Source of the DNA: Streptomyces hygroscopicus
GTDB taxonomy: Bacteria; Actinomycetota; Actinomycetes; Streptomycetales; Streptomycetaceae
Assembly: GCA_002021875.1 (NCBI GenBank)
Contig: CP018627.1
Location: 6,262,001-6,326,000, forward strand
Direction of reading: 5' to 3'
DNA: 64,000 nucleotides
The position numbers were made by a program, and so were the translations under genes. Shown here in pieces: positions 1-8,896 of this stretch. The first letter of the stretch is position 1. Every line of letters begins with the position of its first letter. Under the pieces are notes generated by a model. The model searched no databases, was not told the origin of the DNA, and saw only the letters and a list, made by a program, of their open reading frames with translations.

Positions 1-485
1 TCGAAGGCGGCCGCGCTCAGGTCCTCGGGGTGGGCGTACTCGTACGGCGGGACCTGGAGCACCACGCCCTGGTGGTTCAGGCCGTTCGTCATCCGGTCGA
101 GCTCGGGCTTGGGCGCCTCCATGAGGTGGATGCCGCCGCGGTCGGCGGCCAGCTTCAGCGCCTCGCGCACCCGGTCGTCGCTGTCGATGAACTGCTGCAC
201 ATACAGGGTGTTCGCCGGAACGCCCTCGCGCAGCGCCTCGACCACCGGGTTACGGCCCACCACCAGTTCGCTCGACCCCTTGCCGCCGCGGCGCGCGACG
301 GGGCGCTTGGCCACCTGGCGGGTGCGGGCGTTGGCGATCCGCTGCTTGGCATGTCCCTTACGCATCTCGGCGGGCGGGGTCGGCCCCTTGCCCTCGAGGG
401 AGCGGCGCCGCTTGCCTCCGCTGCCGACCGTCGCACCCTTCTTGTTGCTGGTACGGCGGTTCCTGCGCTGGCTGTTGCCGGCCAT
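1..485 (-). CDS. rlmB: 23S rRNA (guanosine-2'-O)-methyltransferase RlmB, 5' part only
   Basis: Only the N-terminal 161 codons are in the window; the gene runs off the left edge. The first ~70 residues are a Lys/Arg-rich basic tail typical of actinobacterial RlmB. After this comes the start of the L30e-like substrate-binding domain ([12 protein letters not shown], then a stretch ending [14 protein letters not shown]), which matches TrmH-family rRNA methylases. Family members 2'-O-methylate a guanosine in the peptidyl-transferase loop of 23S rRNA using SAM. The catalytic SpoU domain lies outside the window. The ATG at 483-485 follows a purine-rich stretch. cysS lies upstream on the same strand, separated by a strong hairpin, so rlmB probably has its own promoter. 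Family assignment is firm; the exact target base is inferred. Confidence 0.9.
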   Translation of the reverse strand, partial: MAGNSQRRNRRTSNKKGATVGSGGKRRRSLEGKGPTPPAEMRKGHAKQRIANARTRQVAKRPVARRGGKGSSELVVGRNPVVEALREGVPANTLYVQQFIDSDDRVREALKLAADRGGIHLMEAPKPELDRMTNGLNHQGVVLQVPPYEYAHPEDLSAAAF

Positions 486-599
486 GAATGGTCACCTGTC
501 TCTTCACTGCTCAGCGGCGCTCAGCAAGCGGCTCGGACGCCGAACGTCACCCGTCTGTGAGGTCAAAGGCGTCTGTGCGGTCATTTGTACGGTCACAAG

Positions 600-627
600 T
601 GTGCCGCCCGGGGCGCCGGGCGGCACA
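600..627. terminator. Hairpin between cysS and rlmB
   Basis: A perfect GC-rich stem (GTGCCGCCCGG at 601-611, CCGGGCGGCAC at 616-626, extended by one T-A pair) encloses a 4-nt loop. It lies 25 bp after the cysS stop and upstream of rlmB. It has no clear U tract, as is usual for Streptomyces terminators. Confidence 0.7.
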
Positions 628-651
628 ACACAGGAGGTCAGGGCCAGGGCC

Positions 652-2052
652 TCAGCGCTGGCCCAGCTCCCAGCGCGGTCCGGACGGGGTGTCCTCGATC
701 ACCAGACCCGACTGCTGTAGCTGATCGCGGATCGCGTCCGCCGTCGCGTAGTCCTTACGGGTCCGCGCGGCCTGCCGCTGCTCCAGGACCAGCCGGACGA
801 GCGAGTCGACCACGCCGTGCAGATCCTCACCGCGGTCCGAGCCGCCCGCCCAGTGCTCATCGAGCGGGTCGAGGCCCAGCACGCCCAGCATGGCCCGCAC
901 CTCGGCGAGCCGGGCGACCGCCGCCTCCTTGTCGTCGGCGGTCAGGGCGGAGTTCCCCTGGCGGACGGTGGTGTGGACGACGGCGAGCGCCTGCGGCACC
1001 CCGAGGTCGTCGTCCATCGCCTCCGCGAAGGCGGGCGGCACCTCGGCCGCGGCAGGGACGGCCTTCCCTGCCTTTTCGGTCACTCGCTGGACGAAGCCCT
1101 CGATCCGCGCGAACGCCGACTCGGCCTCGCGCAGGGCCTCCTCGCTGTACTCGATCATCGACCGGTAGTGCGGGGTGCCCAGGTAGTAGCGGAGCACGAT
1201 CGGACGCCAGCGCTTGACCATCTCGGAGACCAGCACCGAGTTGCCGAGCGACTTGCTCATCTTCTCGCCGCTCATGGTCACCCAGGCGTTGTGCGCCCAG
1301 TAGGCGGCGAAGTCGTCGCCGAACGCCTTGGCCTGCGCGATCTCGTTCTCATGGTGCGGGAAGATCAGGTCGACGCCACCGCCGTGGATGTCGAAGGCGC
1401 GCCCGAGGTACTTGTGCGCCATCGCCGAGCACTCCAGGTGCCAGCCGGGACGGCCGCGCCCCCACGGGGTCTCCCAGCTCGGCTCCCCCGGCTTCGCCGC
1501 CTTCCACATGGCGAAATCGCGCGGGTCGCGCTTGCCGATCTCGCCCTCGCCGGAGGGCTGGCGCAGTCCGTCCAGGTCCTGGTTGGAGAGCTTCAGATAC
1601 TCGGGGAACGAGCGCACATCGAAGTAGACATTGCCCTCGGCGGCATAGGCATGACCCCGGTCGATCAGCTCCCGCATCATCTCGATCATCTCGGGGACAT
1701 GACCGGTCGCCCGCGGCTCATAGGTCACGGGCAGGCAGCCGAGGATGTCGTACGCCTGGTTGAAGGCGCGCTCGTTCTCGTAGCCGATCGCCCACCACGG
1801 CCGCTTCTGCTCCGCCGACTTCGCGATGATCTTGTCGTCGATGTCGGTGACATTGCGGATGAACGTCACGTCATAGCCACGGTGGGCGAACCAGCGGCGC
1901 ATGATGTCGAAGTTCAGCCCCGACCTGATGTGCCCGATGTGCGGGGCCGCCTGCACGGTCGCGCCGCACAGGTAGATCGAGACACAGCCCGGCTTGAGCG
2001 GGGTGAAGTCACGGATCTGCCGGGCGCTGGTGTCGTACAGGCGAATAGTCAC
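652..2052 (-). CDS. cysS: Cysteine--tRNA ligase
   Basis: Class I aminoacyl-tRNA synthetase that charges tRNA-Cys in the cytoplasm. The 466-residue product has HIGH at residues 38-41, KMSKS near residue 265, and the conserved zinc-ligand environment ([17 protein letters not shown]; later the WHLECSAMA and HHENEIAQ segments). Length is normal for the family. The start is GTG at 2052. A TACCCT hexamer lies on the coding strand 6-7 nt before the start with no Shine-Dalgarno between them, which suggests a leaderless mRNA. It sits downstream of ispD-ispF with a 128-bp gap. The paralogue MshC (mycothiol ligase) can be excluded by the full anticodon-binding C-terminal region. Confidence 0.97.
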   Translation of the reverse strand: MTIRLYDTSARQIRDFTPLKPGCVSIYLCGATVQAAPHIGHIRSGLNFDIMRRWFAHRGYDVTFIRNVTDIDDKIIAKSAEQKRPWWAIGYENERAFNQAYDILGCLPVTYEPRATGHVPEMIEMMRELIDRGHAYAAEGNVYFDVRSFPEYLKLSNQDLDGLRQPSGEGEIGKRDPRDFAMWKAAKPGEPSWETPWGRGRPGWHLECSAMAHKYLGRAFDIHGGGVDLIFPHHENEIAQAKAFGDDFAAYWAHNAWVTMSGEKMSKSLGNSVLVSEMVKRWRPIVLRYYLGTPHYRSMIEYSEEALREAESAFARIEGFVQRVTEKAGKAVPAAAEVPPAFAEAMDDDLGVPQALAVVHTTVRQGNSALTADDKEAAVARLAEVRAMLGVLGLDPLDEHWAGGSDRGEDLHGVVDSLVRLVLEQRQAARTRKDYATADAIRDQLQQSGLVIEDTPSGPRWELGQR

Positions 2053-2180
2053 GCATCAAGGGTAGTGGGAAGTGAACGGTGCCCTGTGCGTCTTCCCCGG
2101 CGGGGACACAGAAGCGTGACACTCGGGACGAAACCGGGGCGTGGGACGCGCGGGCAGCGCCCGACGACGCCCCTGCCCCC

Positions 2181-2681
2181 TTACCGCCGGAACACCAGCG
2201 CCGTGGCGATCGCCGCGAGGCCCTCGGCCCGGCCGGTCAGGCCCAGGCCGTCCGTGGTCGTACCGGACACCGAGACAGGGGCGCCCACCGCCGCCGTCAG
2301 CACCTTCGTCGCCTCTGCGCGCCGTTTGCCGATCTTGGGGCGCACGCCGATCACCTGGATCGCCACATTGCCGATCCCGAAGCCCGCGTCCCGCACGATC
2401 CGGGCCGCCTCGGCGAGCAGTGTGGTGCCCGCGGCGCCGGACCACTCGGGGCGGTCGGTGCCGAAGTGGGCGCCGAGGTCGCCGAGCCCGGCGGCGGAGA
2501 ACAGCGCGTCACAGGCGGCGTGCGCGGCCACATCGCCGTCGGAGTGGCCGGCCAGTCCGTACTCTCCGTACTCGTCGCCATCCCACAGCAGCCCCGCGCA
2601 CCACAGCTCACGGCCCTTCTCGAAGGCGTGCACATCCGTGCCGATGCCCACCAGGGGGAGCGCCACCGCGTCAGAAGCCAT
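2181..2681 (-). CDS. ispF: 2-C-methyl-D-erythritol 2,4-cyclodiphosphate synthase
   Basis: This enzyme of the MEP isoprenoid pathway cyclises CDP-ME 2-phosphate to MEcPP with release of CMP. The 166-residue protein carries the zinc-binding GIGTDVHAF near the N terminus, the [16 protein letters not shown] helix, and the C-terminal [17 protein letters not shown] segment expected of the trimeric enzyme. Length is normal. Its ATG overlaps the 3' end of ispD by 11 bp, so the two consecutive-pathway enzymes are translationally coupled. Confidence 0.97.
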   Translation of the reverse strand: MASDAVALPLVGIGTDVHAFEKGRELWCAGLLWDGDEYGEYGLAGHSDGDVAAHAACDALFSAAGLGDLGAHFGTDRPEWSGAAGTTLLAEAARIVRDAGFGIGNVAIQVIGVRPKIGKRRAEATKVLTAAVGAPVSVSGTTTDGLGLTGRAEGLAAIATALVFRR

Positions 2682-3465
2682 CGTTCGCCCTCCTGCGGGC
2701 CAGAACCGCCTCGGCCAGCACCAGATCCAGCGGCCGGGTCACCTTGAACGCCTCCTCATGGCCGGGGACGACCACGACCTCGACGCCGAGCCGCTCCACC
2801 ATGCCCGCGTCGTCCGTCGCGCCCTCGCCCTCCAGGGCGATCTTCTCGTGGGCGGCCACGAGCGTGGCGCGGTCGAAGCCCTGCGGGGTCTGGACGGCGC
2901 GCAGCAGGGCGCGCTCCGGGGTGCCGACGACCGGCTCGGGCTCACCGGCCCGCTCCCCGGTGCGCGGCTCGACCTGCTTGACGGTGTCGGCCAGCGGCAG
3001 CGCCGGGACTACGGCGGGCGATCCGTCTCGTACGGCGGCGGCGACCGCGTCCACCGTGTCCACGGGCACCAGCGGCCGCGCCGCGTCGTGCACCAGCACG
3101 GTGGTGACGGTCTCGGGGACGGCGGCCAGCCCCTTGCGCACCGACTCCTGGCGGGTCTCGCCGCCGGACACGACCACCACCTCGGTGGTGTCGGTGAGGC
3201 TGCCGCTCAGCGGATACGCGTCCAGCAGCCGCCGTACCTCGTCGGCGCCGTCCGGCGGGGCGACCACGACGACGAGGGAGACGGAGCGGGATCCGGCCAT
3301 CGCCCGTACGGCGTGGACGAGCATGGGCGTGCCGCTCAGCGGGCGCAGCGCCTTGGGGGCGCCCGGGCCCAGCCGCACGCCGCGGCCCGCGGCGGGGATC
3401 ACGGCGGCGGCGCGGGCGGGTCGGCCGGACGCGCCGGAGCCGCCGTGATCCGGGGTTGCGGACAT
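2671..3465 (-). CDS. ispD: 2-C-methyl-D-erythritol 4-phosphate cytidylyltransferase
   Basis: Catalyses the CTP-dependent step of the MEP pathway (MEP to CDP-ME). The nucleotide-binding loop [21 protein letters not shown] lies near residue 20. [11 protein letters not shown] and the later [13 protein letters not shown] segment are characteristic of IspD. From the ATG at 3465 the product is 264 aa, close to the family length. An upstream in-frame GTG (about 3515) would add a short tail with no better ribosome-binding site, so the exact start is uncertain. It overlaps ispF by 11 bp. The gene starts ~330 bp after the carD stop on the same strand. Confidence 0.93.
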   Translation of the reverse strand: MSATPDHGGSGASGRPARAAAVIPAAGRGVRLGPGAPKALRPLSGTPMLVHAVRAMAGSRSVSLVVVVAPPDGADEVRRLLDAYPLSGSLTDTTEVVVVSGGETRQESVRKGLAAVPETVTTVLVHDAARPLVPVDTVDAVAAAVRDGSPAVVPALPLADTVKQVEPRTGERAGEPEPVVGTPERALLRAVQTPQGFDRATLVAAHEKIALEGEGATDDAGMVERLGVEVVVVPGHEEAFKVTRPLDLVLAEAVLARRRANDGF

Positions 3466-3653
3466 TGAGTTGGCGTTCAGGTTTGCTTCCTCAGCCGAGA
3501 TGGGTATGGCCACAGCGTGCCGGGCGCGATGGCCCGACCGGCCCCTTCCGTGACGACCGGTCGAGTCAGCTGCCCGGGCCCGGCACACCTTCCACCGCGC
3601 ACCGTGGCGCGGCTGAGCGCACCGGCACAGAGGTGCGACGACCGGAGGCTCGT

Positions 3654-3708
3654 AAGAGATCACCGCGTGGAGATCACAGCCAAGAGATCACCGCGTGGGG
3701 ATCACAGC
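3654..3708. repeat. 27-bp direct repeat upstream of ispD
   Basis: Two copies of a motif beginning AAGAGATCACCGCGTGG and ending GATCACAGC occupy 3654-3680 and 3682-3708 with one mismatch and 28-bp periodicity. Each copy contains two GATCAC half-motifs, so GATCAC occurs four times within 55 bp. This lies in the carD-ispD gap (3466-3799). It could bind a regulator of ispD, but function is unknown. Confidence 0.6.
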
Positions 3709-3799
3709 GTCCGGTGCGTACGCATGCCGCAGCGCCCGGCGACAGACGACTTAGCGGGAATCAGAGGTCTGAGTCACTCGGGCACCACGGCATTGATAT

Positions 3800-4282
3800 T
3801 CAGGACGCGAGAACCTCGTCGAGCAGAGCCTCGGCCTTGTCCTCATTGGTGCTCTCGGCGAGCGCGAGTTCGCTCACCAGGATCTGGCGGGCCTTGGCGA
3901 GCATGCGCTTCTCACCGGCGGAGAGTCCGCGCTCACGCTCTCGGCGCCACAGATCACGCACGACCTCGGCCACCTTGATCACATCGCCGGAGGCGAGCTT
4001 CTCGAGATTTGCCTTGTAACGACGGGACCAGTTCGTCGGTTCTTCCGCATACGGTGCACGCAGCACCTCGAAGACCCGATCCAGCCCGTCCTGGCCGACC
4101 ACATCACGCACACCGACGAACTCCGCATTGTCCGCCGGCACACGAACCGTCAGGTCACCCTGAGCGACCTTCAGCACCAAGTAGGTCTTGTCCACGCCTT
4201 TGATCTGGCGAGTTTCGATGGCCTCGATCAGCGCGGCCCCGTGATGGGGATAGACCACGGTGTCGCCAACCTTGAACGTCAT
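3800..4282 (-). CDS. carD: CarD-family RNA polymerase-binding transcriptional regulator
   Basis: CarD binds the RNAP beta subunit and DNA at the upstream edge of the transcription bubble and stabilises open complexes at many promoters. The 160-residue protein has the Tudor-like RNAP interaction domain first ([21 protein letters not shown], residues 3-23) and then the helical DNA-binding domain with the conserved [21 protein letters not shown] segment. Length and order match Streptomyces and mycobacterial CarD. The start at 4282 follows GGAAGGGG on the coding strand. It is followed by ispD-ispF-cysS, an order conserved in Streptomyces. Confidence 0.95.
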   Translation of the reverse strand: MTFKVGDTVVYPHHGAALIEAIETRQIKGVDKTYLVLKVAQGDLTVRVPADNAEFVGVRDVVGQDGLDRVFEVLRAPYAEEPTNWSRRYKANLEKLASGDVIKVAEVVRDLWRRERERGLSAGEKRMLAKARQILVSELALAESTNEDKAEALLDEVLAS

Positions 4283-4580
4283 GTGACAGGTACCCCTTCC
4301 GTGGCTATCCAGGGTAACACGGGAACGCCTTCTTCTGAATGGCGTTTTCGCAGGTCAGGGCATATCTCGGGGCTTGACAAGTGCGACCGGAACGTGCTGC
4401 ACGAGGCGTGCGGAACCGGGTATTCGCAGGTGGGAGCCGCTGTCCGGGCACGCGGAAACCCGCCCGTTACGTACCCGAAGAAGCCCGAACGAGTGGCCGT
4501 ACGTCCCGTTTTGCCGGAGTCCAGTCGATGGACTTCCGCTACTCCGTTCGGATCAGGAGCGAGCGATCCCGCCCCGATTC

Positions 4581-4636
4581 GAGAATTGATCACAGACTTG
4601 ATCACGCAGAGCGCATCAAGCCCGTGATCAATTCTC
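4581..4636. promoter_or_regulatory. Large nested inverted repeat in the carD/lipoprotein divergent gap
   Basis: The 597-bp gap 4283-4879 has no gene. It contains a nested palindrome. Outer arms GAGAATTGATCAC (4581-4593) and GTGATCAATTCTC (4624-4636) are perfect over 13 bp. Inner arms CTTGAT (4597-4602) and ATCAAG (4615-4620) are perfect over 6 bp, with a 12-nt loop. It is unusually AT-rich for this genome. It could be an operator, a cruciform or a terminator-like element. A consensus-like TTGACA is at 4374-4379. The rest of the gap shows nothing I can assign. Confidence 0.7.
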
Positions 4637-4879
4637 GGACATGCGTGGATTCCTTACCGATAATCTCCGGCGCGAACGGCCGAGCCGATATTCGGGACTT
4701 CAGGACGGCGCCGTACGGACCTCGTAACGCACACCGGAACCGGGCAGCGCACGGGTGCCCCGCCCGGGGCGGAGCGCCTTGGGGCGGGTCGGGTGCGGGC
4801 CGAAGAGGGCGGATCGGTAATCTAAGCGCGCTGATCCAATCTTTACCTCGTCCACCTCGTCCTAGGAGATGCCGCCGCC

Positions 4880-5590
4880 GTGAGCAGCAGCCTTCGACGC
4901 GGCGCCCTCGCCGCAGCCGCCATCGTGGTCTCGGTCGCCCCGCTCTCCGCCTGCGGAGCCGGGAACGACGCACAGACGCTGGAGGTCAAGCCCGACAACG
5001 CCGCGACCGCTGTCGGCGATATCAAGATCCAGAACGCCACGTTGGTGACCCAGCCGGACCGCAAGGCGAAGGGCCCGGCCGTCGTCACCGGCCGGCTCTT
5101 CAACAACGGCAAGGGGGACCAGACCGTCAAGGCCATCACCCTCCCCGGCACCGCTGCGCGGGTGAAGCTCAGCCCGGCCAAGGGCAAGACCGGCCCGGTC
5201 GTCGTCCCGGCCGGCGGCTCGGTGGCCTTCGGCGGCGAGGGCAATGCCTCCGCCGTCATCAGCGACGGGCGCGAGGCCGCCCAGGACGGCAACGCGGAGC
5301 GGGTCGTCTTCGACCTCAGCTCGACCGGCAATATCCCGGTCACCGCGTTCGTGGTCCCGGCGACGAGCTACTTCAAGGGCTGGGGCCCGTCCGAGCTGCC
5401 GACCGCCAAGCCGTCGGGCTCGGCGACGCCCAGTGGTACGCCCAGTGGCAAGCCGAGCGGTACGCCCAGTGGCAAGCCCAGCGGCACCCCGTCCGGCTCG
5501 GCGAGCGGCCAGCCGGGCTCCGACCAGAGCAGCGGCGCCCCGAACGGCATCGCGACGGGCGAGCCGAACCCGAACGGCGGCGGTCACTGA
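4880..5590 (+). CDS. Secreted lipoprotein with Ser/Gly/Pro-rich tail
   Basis: 236 residues: a short lipoprotein signal with lipobox LSAC (cysteine near residue 25), then a beta-rich domain of ~140 residues in which substantial segments look conserved among Streptomyces lipoproteins annotated as DUF461-like. The final ~55 residues are low complexity with tandem SGTPSGKPSGTPSG-type repeats, probably a flexible cell-wall-spanning tail. The GTG start at 4880 has TAGGAG 11 nt upstream. It lies between carD and phoP, convergent with phoP and separated by a strong bidirectional hairpin. A role in metal or phosphate handling is only a guess from position. Lipoprotein nature is well supported; function is unknown. 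Confidence 0.85.
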   Translation: MSSSLRRGALAAAAIVVSVAPLSACGAGNDAQTLEVKPDNAATAVGDIKIQNATLVTQPDRKAKGPAVVTGRLFNNGKGDQTVKAITLPGTAARVKLSPAKGKTGPVVVPAGGSVAFGGEGNASAVISDGREAAQDGNAERVVFDLSSTGNIPVTAFVVPATSYFKGWGPSELPTAKPSGSATPSGTPSGKPSGTPSGKPSGTPSGSASGQPGSDQSSGAPNGIATGEPNPNGGGH

Positions 5591-5630
5591 GACCGGTCAC
5601 CGGGGCCGGTCGCCGAGACCGGCCCCGGAC

Positions 5631-5676
5631 ATGCGCGAGGGCGGCCCTGGAAAGCTCCAGGGCCGCCCTCGCGCAT
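5631..5676. terminator. Bidirectional terminator between lipoprotein gene and phoP
   Basis: A perfect 20-bp stem (left arm 5631-5650 beginning ATGCGCGAGG, right arm 5657-5676) with the 6-nt loop AAAGCT lies between two convergent genes. It can serve both strands. Confidence 0.9.
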
Positions 5677-5809
5677 GGGTCCGGCTCGAGCCCCCTCCCG
5701 CGTGCGCCCCTCGCACCGCTCGGCCCTGGCGGGCCTCACGGGCTTCGGGACGCCGTGCCGGACTCCGTCCGGCGGCTCGGGGCCCGGGTCCGGCTCTACG
5801 GAATATGGC

Positions 5810-6490
5810 TTACGGCTCGAACTTGTAGCCCAGACCCCGCACCGTCACCAGATACCGAGGCGCACCCGGGTCGGGCTCGATCTTGGCCCGGAGTCGCTTG
5901 ACGTGGACGTCGAGCGTCTTGGTGTCGCCCACATAGTCCGCGCCCCAGACGCGGTCGATCAGCTGCATCCGGGTCAGCACCCGGCCCGCGTTGCGCAGCA
6001 ACATCTCCAGCAGGTCGAACTCCTTCAGCGGGAGGTCCACCTTGCCGCCGCCGACCGTGACCACATGCCGGTCCACGTCCATCCGGACCGGCCCGGCTTC
6101 CAGGGCGGCGGGGGTGATCTCCTCCGGCTCACCGCGGCGGCGCAGTACGGCTCTGATCCGGGCGACCAGCTCACGTGAGGAGAAGGGCTTGGTCACATAG
6201 TCGTCGGCGCCTATCTCCAGCCCGACCACCTTGTCGATCTCGCTGTCCTTGGCGGTCACCATGATCACCGGGACATTGGACCGGCCGCGCAGCTGGCGGC
6301 AGACCTCCGTACCGGGCAGGCCCGGCAGCATCAGGTCGAGCAGCACCAGGTCGGCGCCGTTGCGCTCGAACTCGTCGAGGCCCTCGGGCCCCGTCGTCGC
6401 GATCGCGACCTCGAATCCCTCCTTGCGAAGCATGTACGACAGTGCGTCGCTGAACGATTCCTCGTCCTCGACGACCAGAACTCGGGTCAC
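5810..6490 (-). CDS. phoP: Phosphate response regulator PhoP (OmpR family)
   Basis: 226-residue response regulator. The receiver domain (residues ~1-120) has the acidic pocket VVEDEE, the phospho-acceptor Asp in LVLLDLMLPGLPG (~residue 52) and the Lys in YVTKPFSSREL. The winged-helix DNA-binding domain (~130-226) contains KEFDLLEMLLRNAGRVLTR and DVHVKRLRAKIEPDP. In Streptomyces PhoP activates phosphate scavenging genes and represses antibiotic and nitrogen genes under phosphate limitation. It starts with GTG and overlaps the phoR stop by 4 bp (GTGA). The context with phoR upstream and phoU divergent makes the PhoP assignment firm. Confidence 0.95.
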   Translation of the reverse strand: MTRVLVVEDEESFSDALSYMLRKEGFEVAIATTGPEGLDEFERNGADLVLLDLMLPGLPGTEVCRQLRGRSNVPVIMVTAKDSEIDKVVGLEIGADDYVTKPFSSRELVARIRAVLRRRGEPEEITPAALEAGPVRMDVDRHVVTVGGGKVDLPLKEFDLLEMLLRNAGRVLTRMQLIDRVWGADYVGDTKTLDVHVKRLRAKIEPDPGAPRYLVTVRGLGYKFEP

Positions 6491-7785
6491 GGAAGGACCT
6501 CCGGGGCAGAGAGTGGTTCATTGGTGAAGGTCTCGTACGGCCGGCCGTGCTCCTCGCCATCGAGGTCTGCTCCGGTGTCGTACGACTCGCTCGACTCGCT
6601 CGGCTGGCTCCGCGAGCGGTCCCGGTCCCGTGCCGCACCGGCTTCCGGGAGTCTCAGGGTGAAGGTGGAGCCCTGTCCTTCGGCGCTCCACACGGTGACC
6701 TCCCCGCCGTGCGAGGCGGCCACATGCTTGACGATGGCGAGACCGAGCCCGGTCCCGCCGGTCTGCCGCGAGCGGGCCGGATCGACCCGGTAGAAGCGCT
6801 CGAAGATCCGCTCGCGGTCCTTCTCGGAGATGCCTATGCCCTGGTCGGTCACGGCGACTTCGATCAGGTCCCCGCCGGTGGCGGGGATGCGGCGGGCGGC
6901 GATGCCGACGCGGGTACGGGCCGGACTGTAGTTGACCGCGTTCTCGACGAGATTGCCGAGCGCGGCGGCGAGCTGGCCGCGGTTGCCCCATACGTGCAGA
7001 TCGGCGGTGCCGCCCGTGGCCATCGTGATCTGCTTGGTGCCCGCCTGGTGACGGCACCGGTCGATGGCCTCGGCGACGAGCTCGTCCACCCGGACCGGCT
7101 CGGCGTCCTCCAGCGGGTCGTCGTTCTGCACCCGGGAGAGGTCGATGAGCTCCTGGACGAGGCTGGTCAGCCGGGTGGCCTCGACCTGCATCCGCCCGGC
7201 GAAGCGGTTGACCGCCTCCGGGTCGTCGGACGCGTCCATCACGGCCTCGGACAGCAGGGACAGCGCGCCGACCGGGGTCTTGAGCTCATGGCTGACGTTG
7301 GCGACGAAGTCACGTCTCACGGCCTCGATCCGGCGGGCCTCGGTGAGGTCCTCCACGAGCAGCAGGACCAGCCGGGAGCCCAGCGGGGCCACTCTGGCGG
7401 ACACCGCGAGCGCGTCCCCGCCCCGGCCGGTGCCGCGGCGCGGCAGATCCAGCTCGATCTGACGGATCTCGCCGTCCCGCCGGGTGTCGCGGGCCATCGC
7501 CAGCATCGGCTCCACGGCCAGCTTGCCGCCGCGCACCAGGCCAAGCGCGTACGCGGCCGAGCTTGCCTTGACGACGGCGTCCGCCTCGTCGAGGACGACG
7601 GCCGAGGAGCGCAGCACCGACAGGACGGTGTCGACGCCGGGCGGCAGCACGGCGTCGGTATGCAGTGAGGAACGCGTAGGCTTCGCCTGTTCACGCTCGC
7701 TCCAGCGGAACGCCAGCATGGCGATGACGCCGGTGCACAACCCGGCGAGCGCCGCCACTGCGGCGATCGCCGCGTTCACGTTCAT
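6487..7785 (-). CDS. phoR: Phosphate sensor histidine kinase PhoR
   Basis: 432 residues from the ATG at 7785. One N-terminal membrane helix (NAAIAAVAALAGLCTGVIAML) is followed by a PAS-like cytoplasmic region, the HisKA dimerisation domain with H-box FVANVSHELKTPVGAL (His near residue 165), and the ATPase domain with N box LVENAVNYSP, G1 VTDQGIGISEKDRERIFERFYR and G2 GGTGLGLAIVKH. It lacks a large extracellular sensor loop, as expected for PhoR that senses through the Pst/PhoU machinery. The kinase phosphorylates PhoP, whose gene overlaps it by 4 bp. The tail is acidic and polar. PHO boxes precede the gene, consistent with autoregulation. An in-frame extension to 7887 has no better start. Confidence 0.94.
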   Translation of the reverse strand: MNVNAAIAAVAALAGLCTGVIAMLAFRWSEREQAKPTRSSLHTDAVLPPGVDTVLSVLRSSAVVLDEADAVVKASSAAYALGLVRGGKLAVEPMLAMARDTRRDGEIRQIELDLPRRGTGRGGDALAVSARVAPLGSRLVLLLVEDLTEARRIEAVRRDFVANVSHELKTPVGALSLLSEAVMDASDDPEAVNRFAGRMQVEATRLTSLVQELIDLSRVQNDDPLEDAEPVRVDELVAEAIDRCRHQAGTKQITMATGGTADLHVWGNRGQLAAALGNLVENAVNYSPARTRVGIAARRIPATGGDLIEVAVTDQGIGISEKDRERIFERFYRVDPARSRQTGGTGLGLAIVKHVAASHGGEVTVWSAEGQGSTFTLRLPEAGAARDRDRSRSQPSESSESYDTGADLDGEEHGRPYETFTNEPLSAPEVLP

Positions 7786-7846
7786 GCGTCCAAGGTTATG
7801 CGGGCGGCGAGACCACTCCACAGCCCCGTGACGAGCCCCTTGGTCA

Positions 7847-7977
7847 GACGTTGCCGAGAGTTCACCGGGGCGTCGGTATCGGTTCACTCCGGACGTTTCG
7901 CCGGGCGGGTGTCACACGGGGCGGCCGGGGCGACGTTGCCGAGAGTTCACCTGGGAGTTAGGTGTGATTCACGCCCG
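7847..7977. promoter_or_regulatory. Two PHO-box operator clusters between phoR and phoU
   Basis: The divergent gap 7786-8107 contains GTTCACC-type PhoP sites in 11-bp register. The first cluster is GTTCACCGGGG (7860-7870), a degenerate unit (7871-7881) and GTTCACTCCGG (7882-7892). The second is GTTCACCTGGG (7945-7955), a degenerate unit (7956-7966) and ATTCACGCCCG (7967-7977). A 20-bp identical block, GACGTTGCCGAGAGTTCACC, begins each cluster (7847-7866 and 7932-7951), so the arrays arose by duplication. Direct 11-bp repeats of this consensus are known PhoP targets in Streptomyces. Divergent control of phoRP and phoU follows. Confidence 0.88.
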
Positions 7978-8107
7978 ATGCCGGAAGCGGACGCGTTCCG
8001 GCCGGAGCGTGGAAGTGTGGGGCCCTCGCCCTCGAGGGCAATAGCCACGGAGATCTGCCAGAAACCTGTCAGAGATCGTCACCGAGAGTCAGTGAAAGAG
8101 GTCAGTG

Positions 8108-8785
8108 ATGCGGGACGCGTACCACGAGGAGCTTGATTCGATCGGGGACGGTCTGGTCGACATGGCCCGGCTCGTCGGTTCGGCCATCGGCCGTGCCACC
8201 ACTGCCATTCTCGACGCGGACCTCAAGCTCGCCGAGAGCGTCATCGCCGCCGATGAGAAGGTCGATACTCTGCAGCGGGATCTGGAGGGACGGGCGATAA
8301 CCCTGCTGGCCCGGCAGCAGCCGGTCGCCACCGATCTGCGGATCGTGGTGACCAGCCTGCGGATGAGCGCCGACCTGGAGCGCTCCGGCGACCTCGCGCA
8401 GCACGTCGCCAAGCTGGCCCGGCTCCGTTTCCCGGAGTCGGCCGTGCCGCACGATCTGCACGCCACGATCCTGGAGATGGGCCAGCTCGCGCAGCGGCTG
8501 ATGGCGAAGGCCGCCGAGGTCATCATCACCAAGGACGTCGACCTCGCGCTCCAGCTCGAGCACGACGACGACGCGATGGACCTGCTGCACCGCACCCTCT
8601 TCCAGCACCTGATGGACGACCGCTGGAAGCACGGCATAGAGACCGCCGTGGACGTCACGCTGCTGGGCCGTTACTACGAGCGGTTCGCCGACCACGCGGT
8701 CTCCGTCGCCAAGCGCGTGGTCTACCTGGTCACCGGCGAGCACGCCGACGAGATGTCCCCGCAGGGAGACGCCGCAGGGGCGTGA
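8108..8785 (+). CDS. phoU: Phosphate signalling complex protein PhoU
   Basis: 225 residues comprising two homologous three-helix PhoU repeats (~10-100 and ~115-210), with the metal-binding signatures seen as EKVDTLQRDLE / LRMSADLERSGDLAQHVAKLA and HDDDAMDLLHR / LLGRYYERFADHAVSVAKRVVYL. PhoU modulates PhoR and phosphate transporter activity at the membrane. The ATG at 8108 has AGAGG 6 nt upstream; a GTG at 8105 would crowd the site. It is divergent from phoR and preceded by PHO boxes. Confidence 0.95.
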   Translation: MRDAYHEELDSIGDGLVDMARLVGSAIGRATTAILDADLKLAESVIAADEKVDTLQRDLEGRAITLLARQQPVATDLRIVVTSLRMSADLERSGDLAQHVAKLARLRFPESAVPHDLHATILEMGQLAQRLMAKAAEVIITKDVDLALQLEHDDDAMDLLHRTLFQHLMDDRWKHGIETAVDVTLLGRYYERFADHAVSVAKRVVYLVTGEHADEMSPQGDAAGA

Positions 8786-8822
8786 GCGTCCGCGACGGCG
8801 TGCATCGAAGCGCCGTCGACGC
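8786..8822. terminator. Terminator after phoU
   Basis: Stem GACGGCG (8794-8800) with CGCCGTC (8811-8817), continued after a small internal loop by GCGTC (8786-8790) with GACGC (8818-8822). It starts immediately after the phoU stop. Confidence 0.65.
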
Positions 8823-8896
8823 GCCCCTGCGCGCGGCCGCCGGGTCGTCGGCACCATGAGGGGCAAGTGACGTGACCCCTCCCGAGGAGGCGACGC

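Noticed and set aside
817..3468. 883-codon open frame on the plus strand across cysS, ispF and ispD
   Set aside because: It is antisense to three clearly recognised genes and has the Arg/Gly/His-rich composition of a GC-driven shadow frame.
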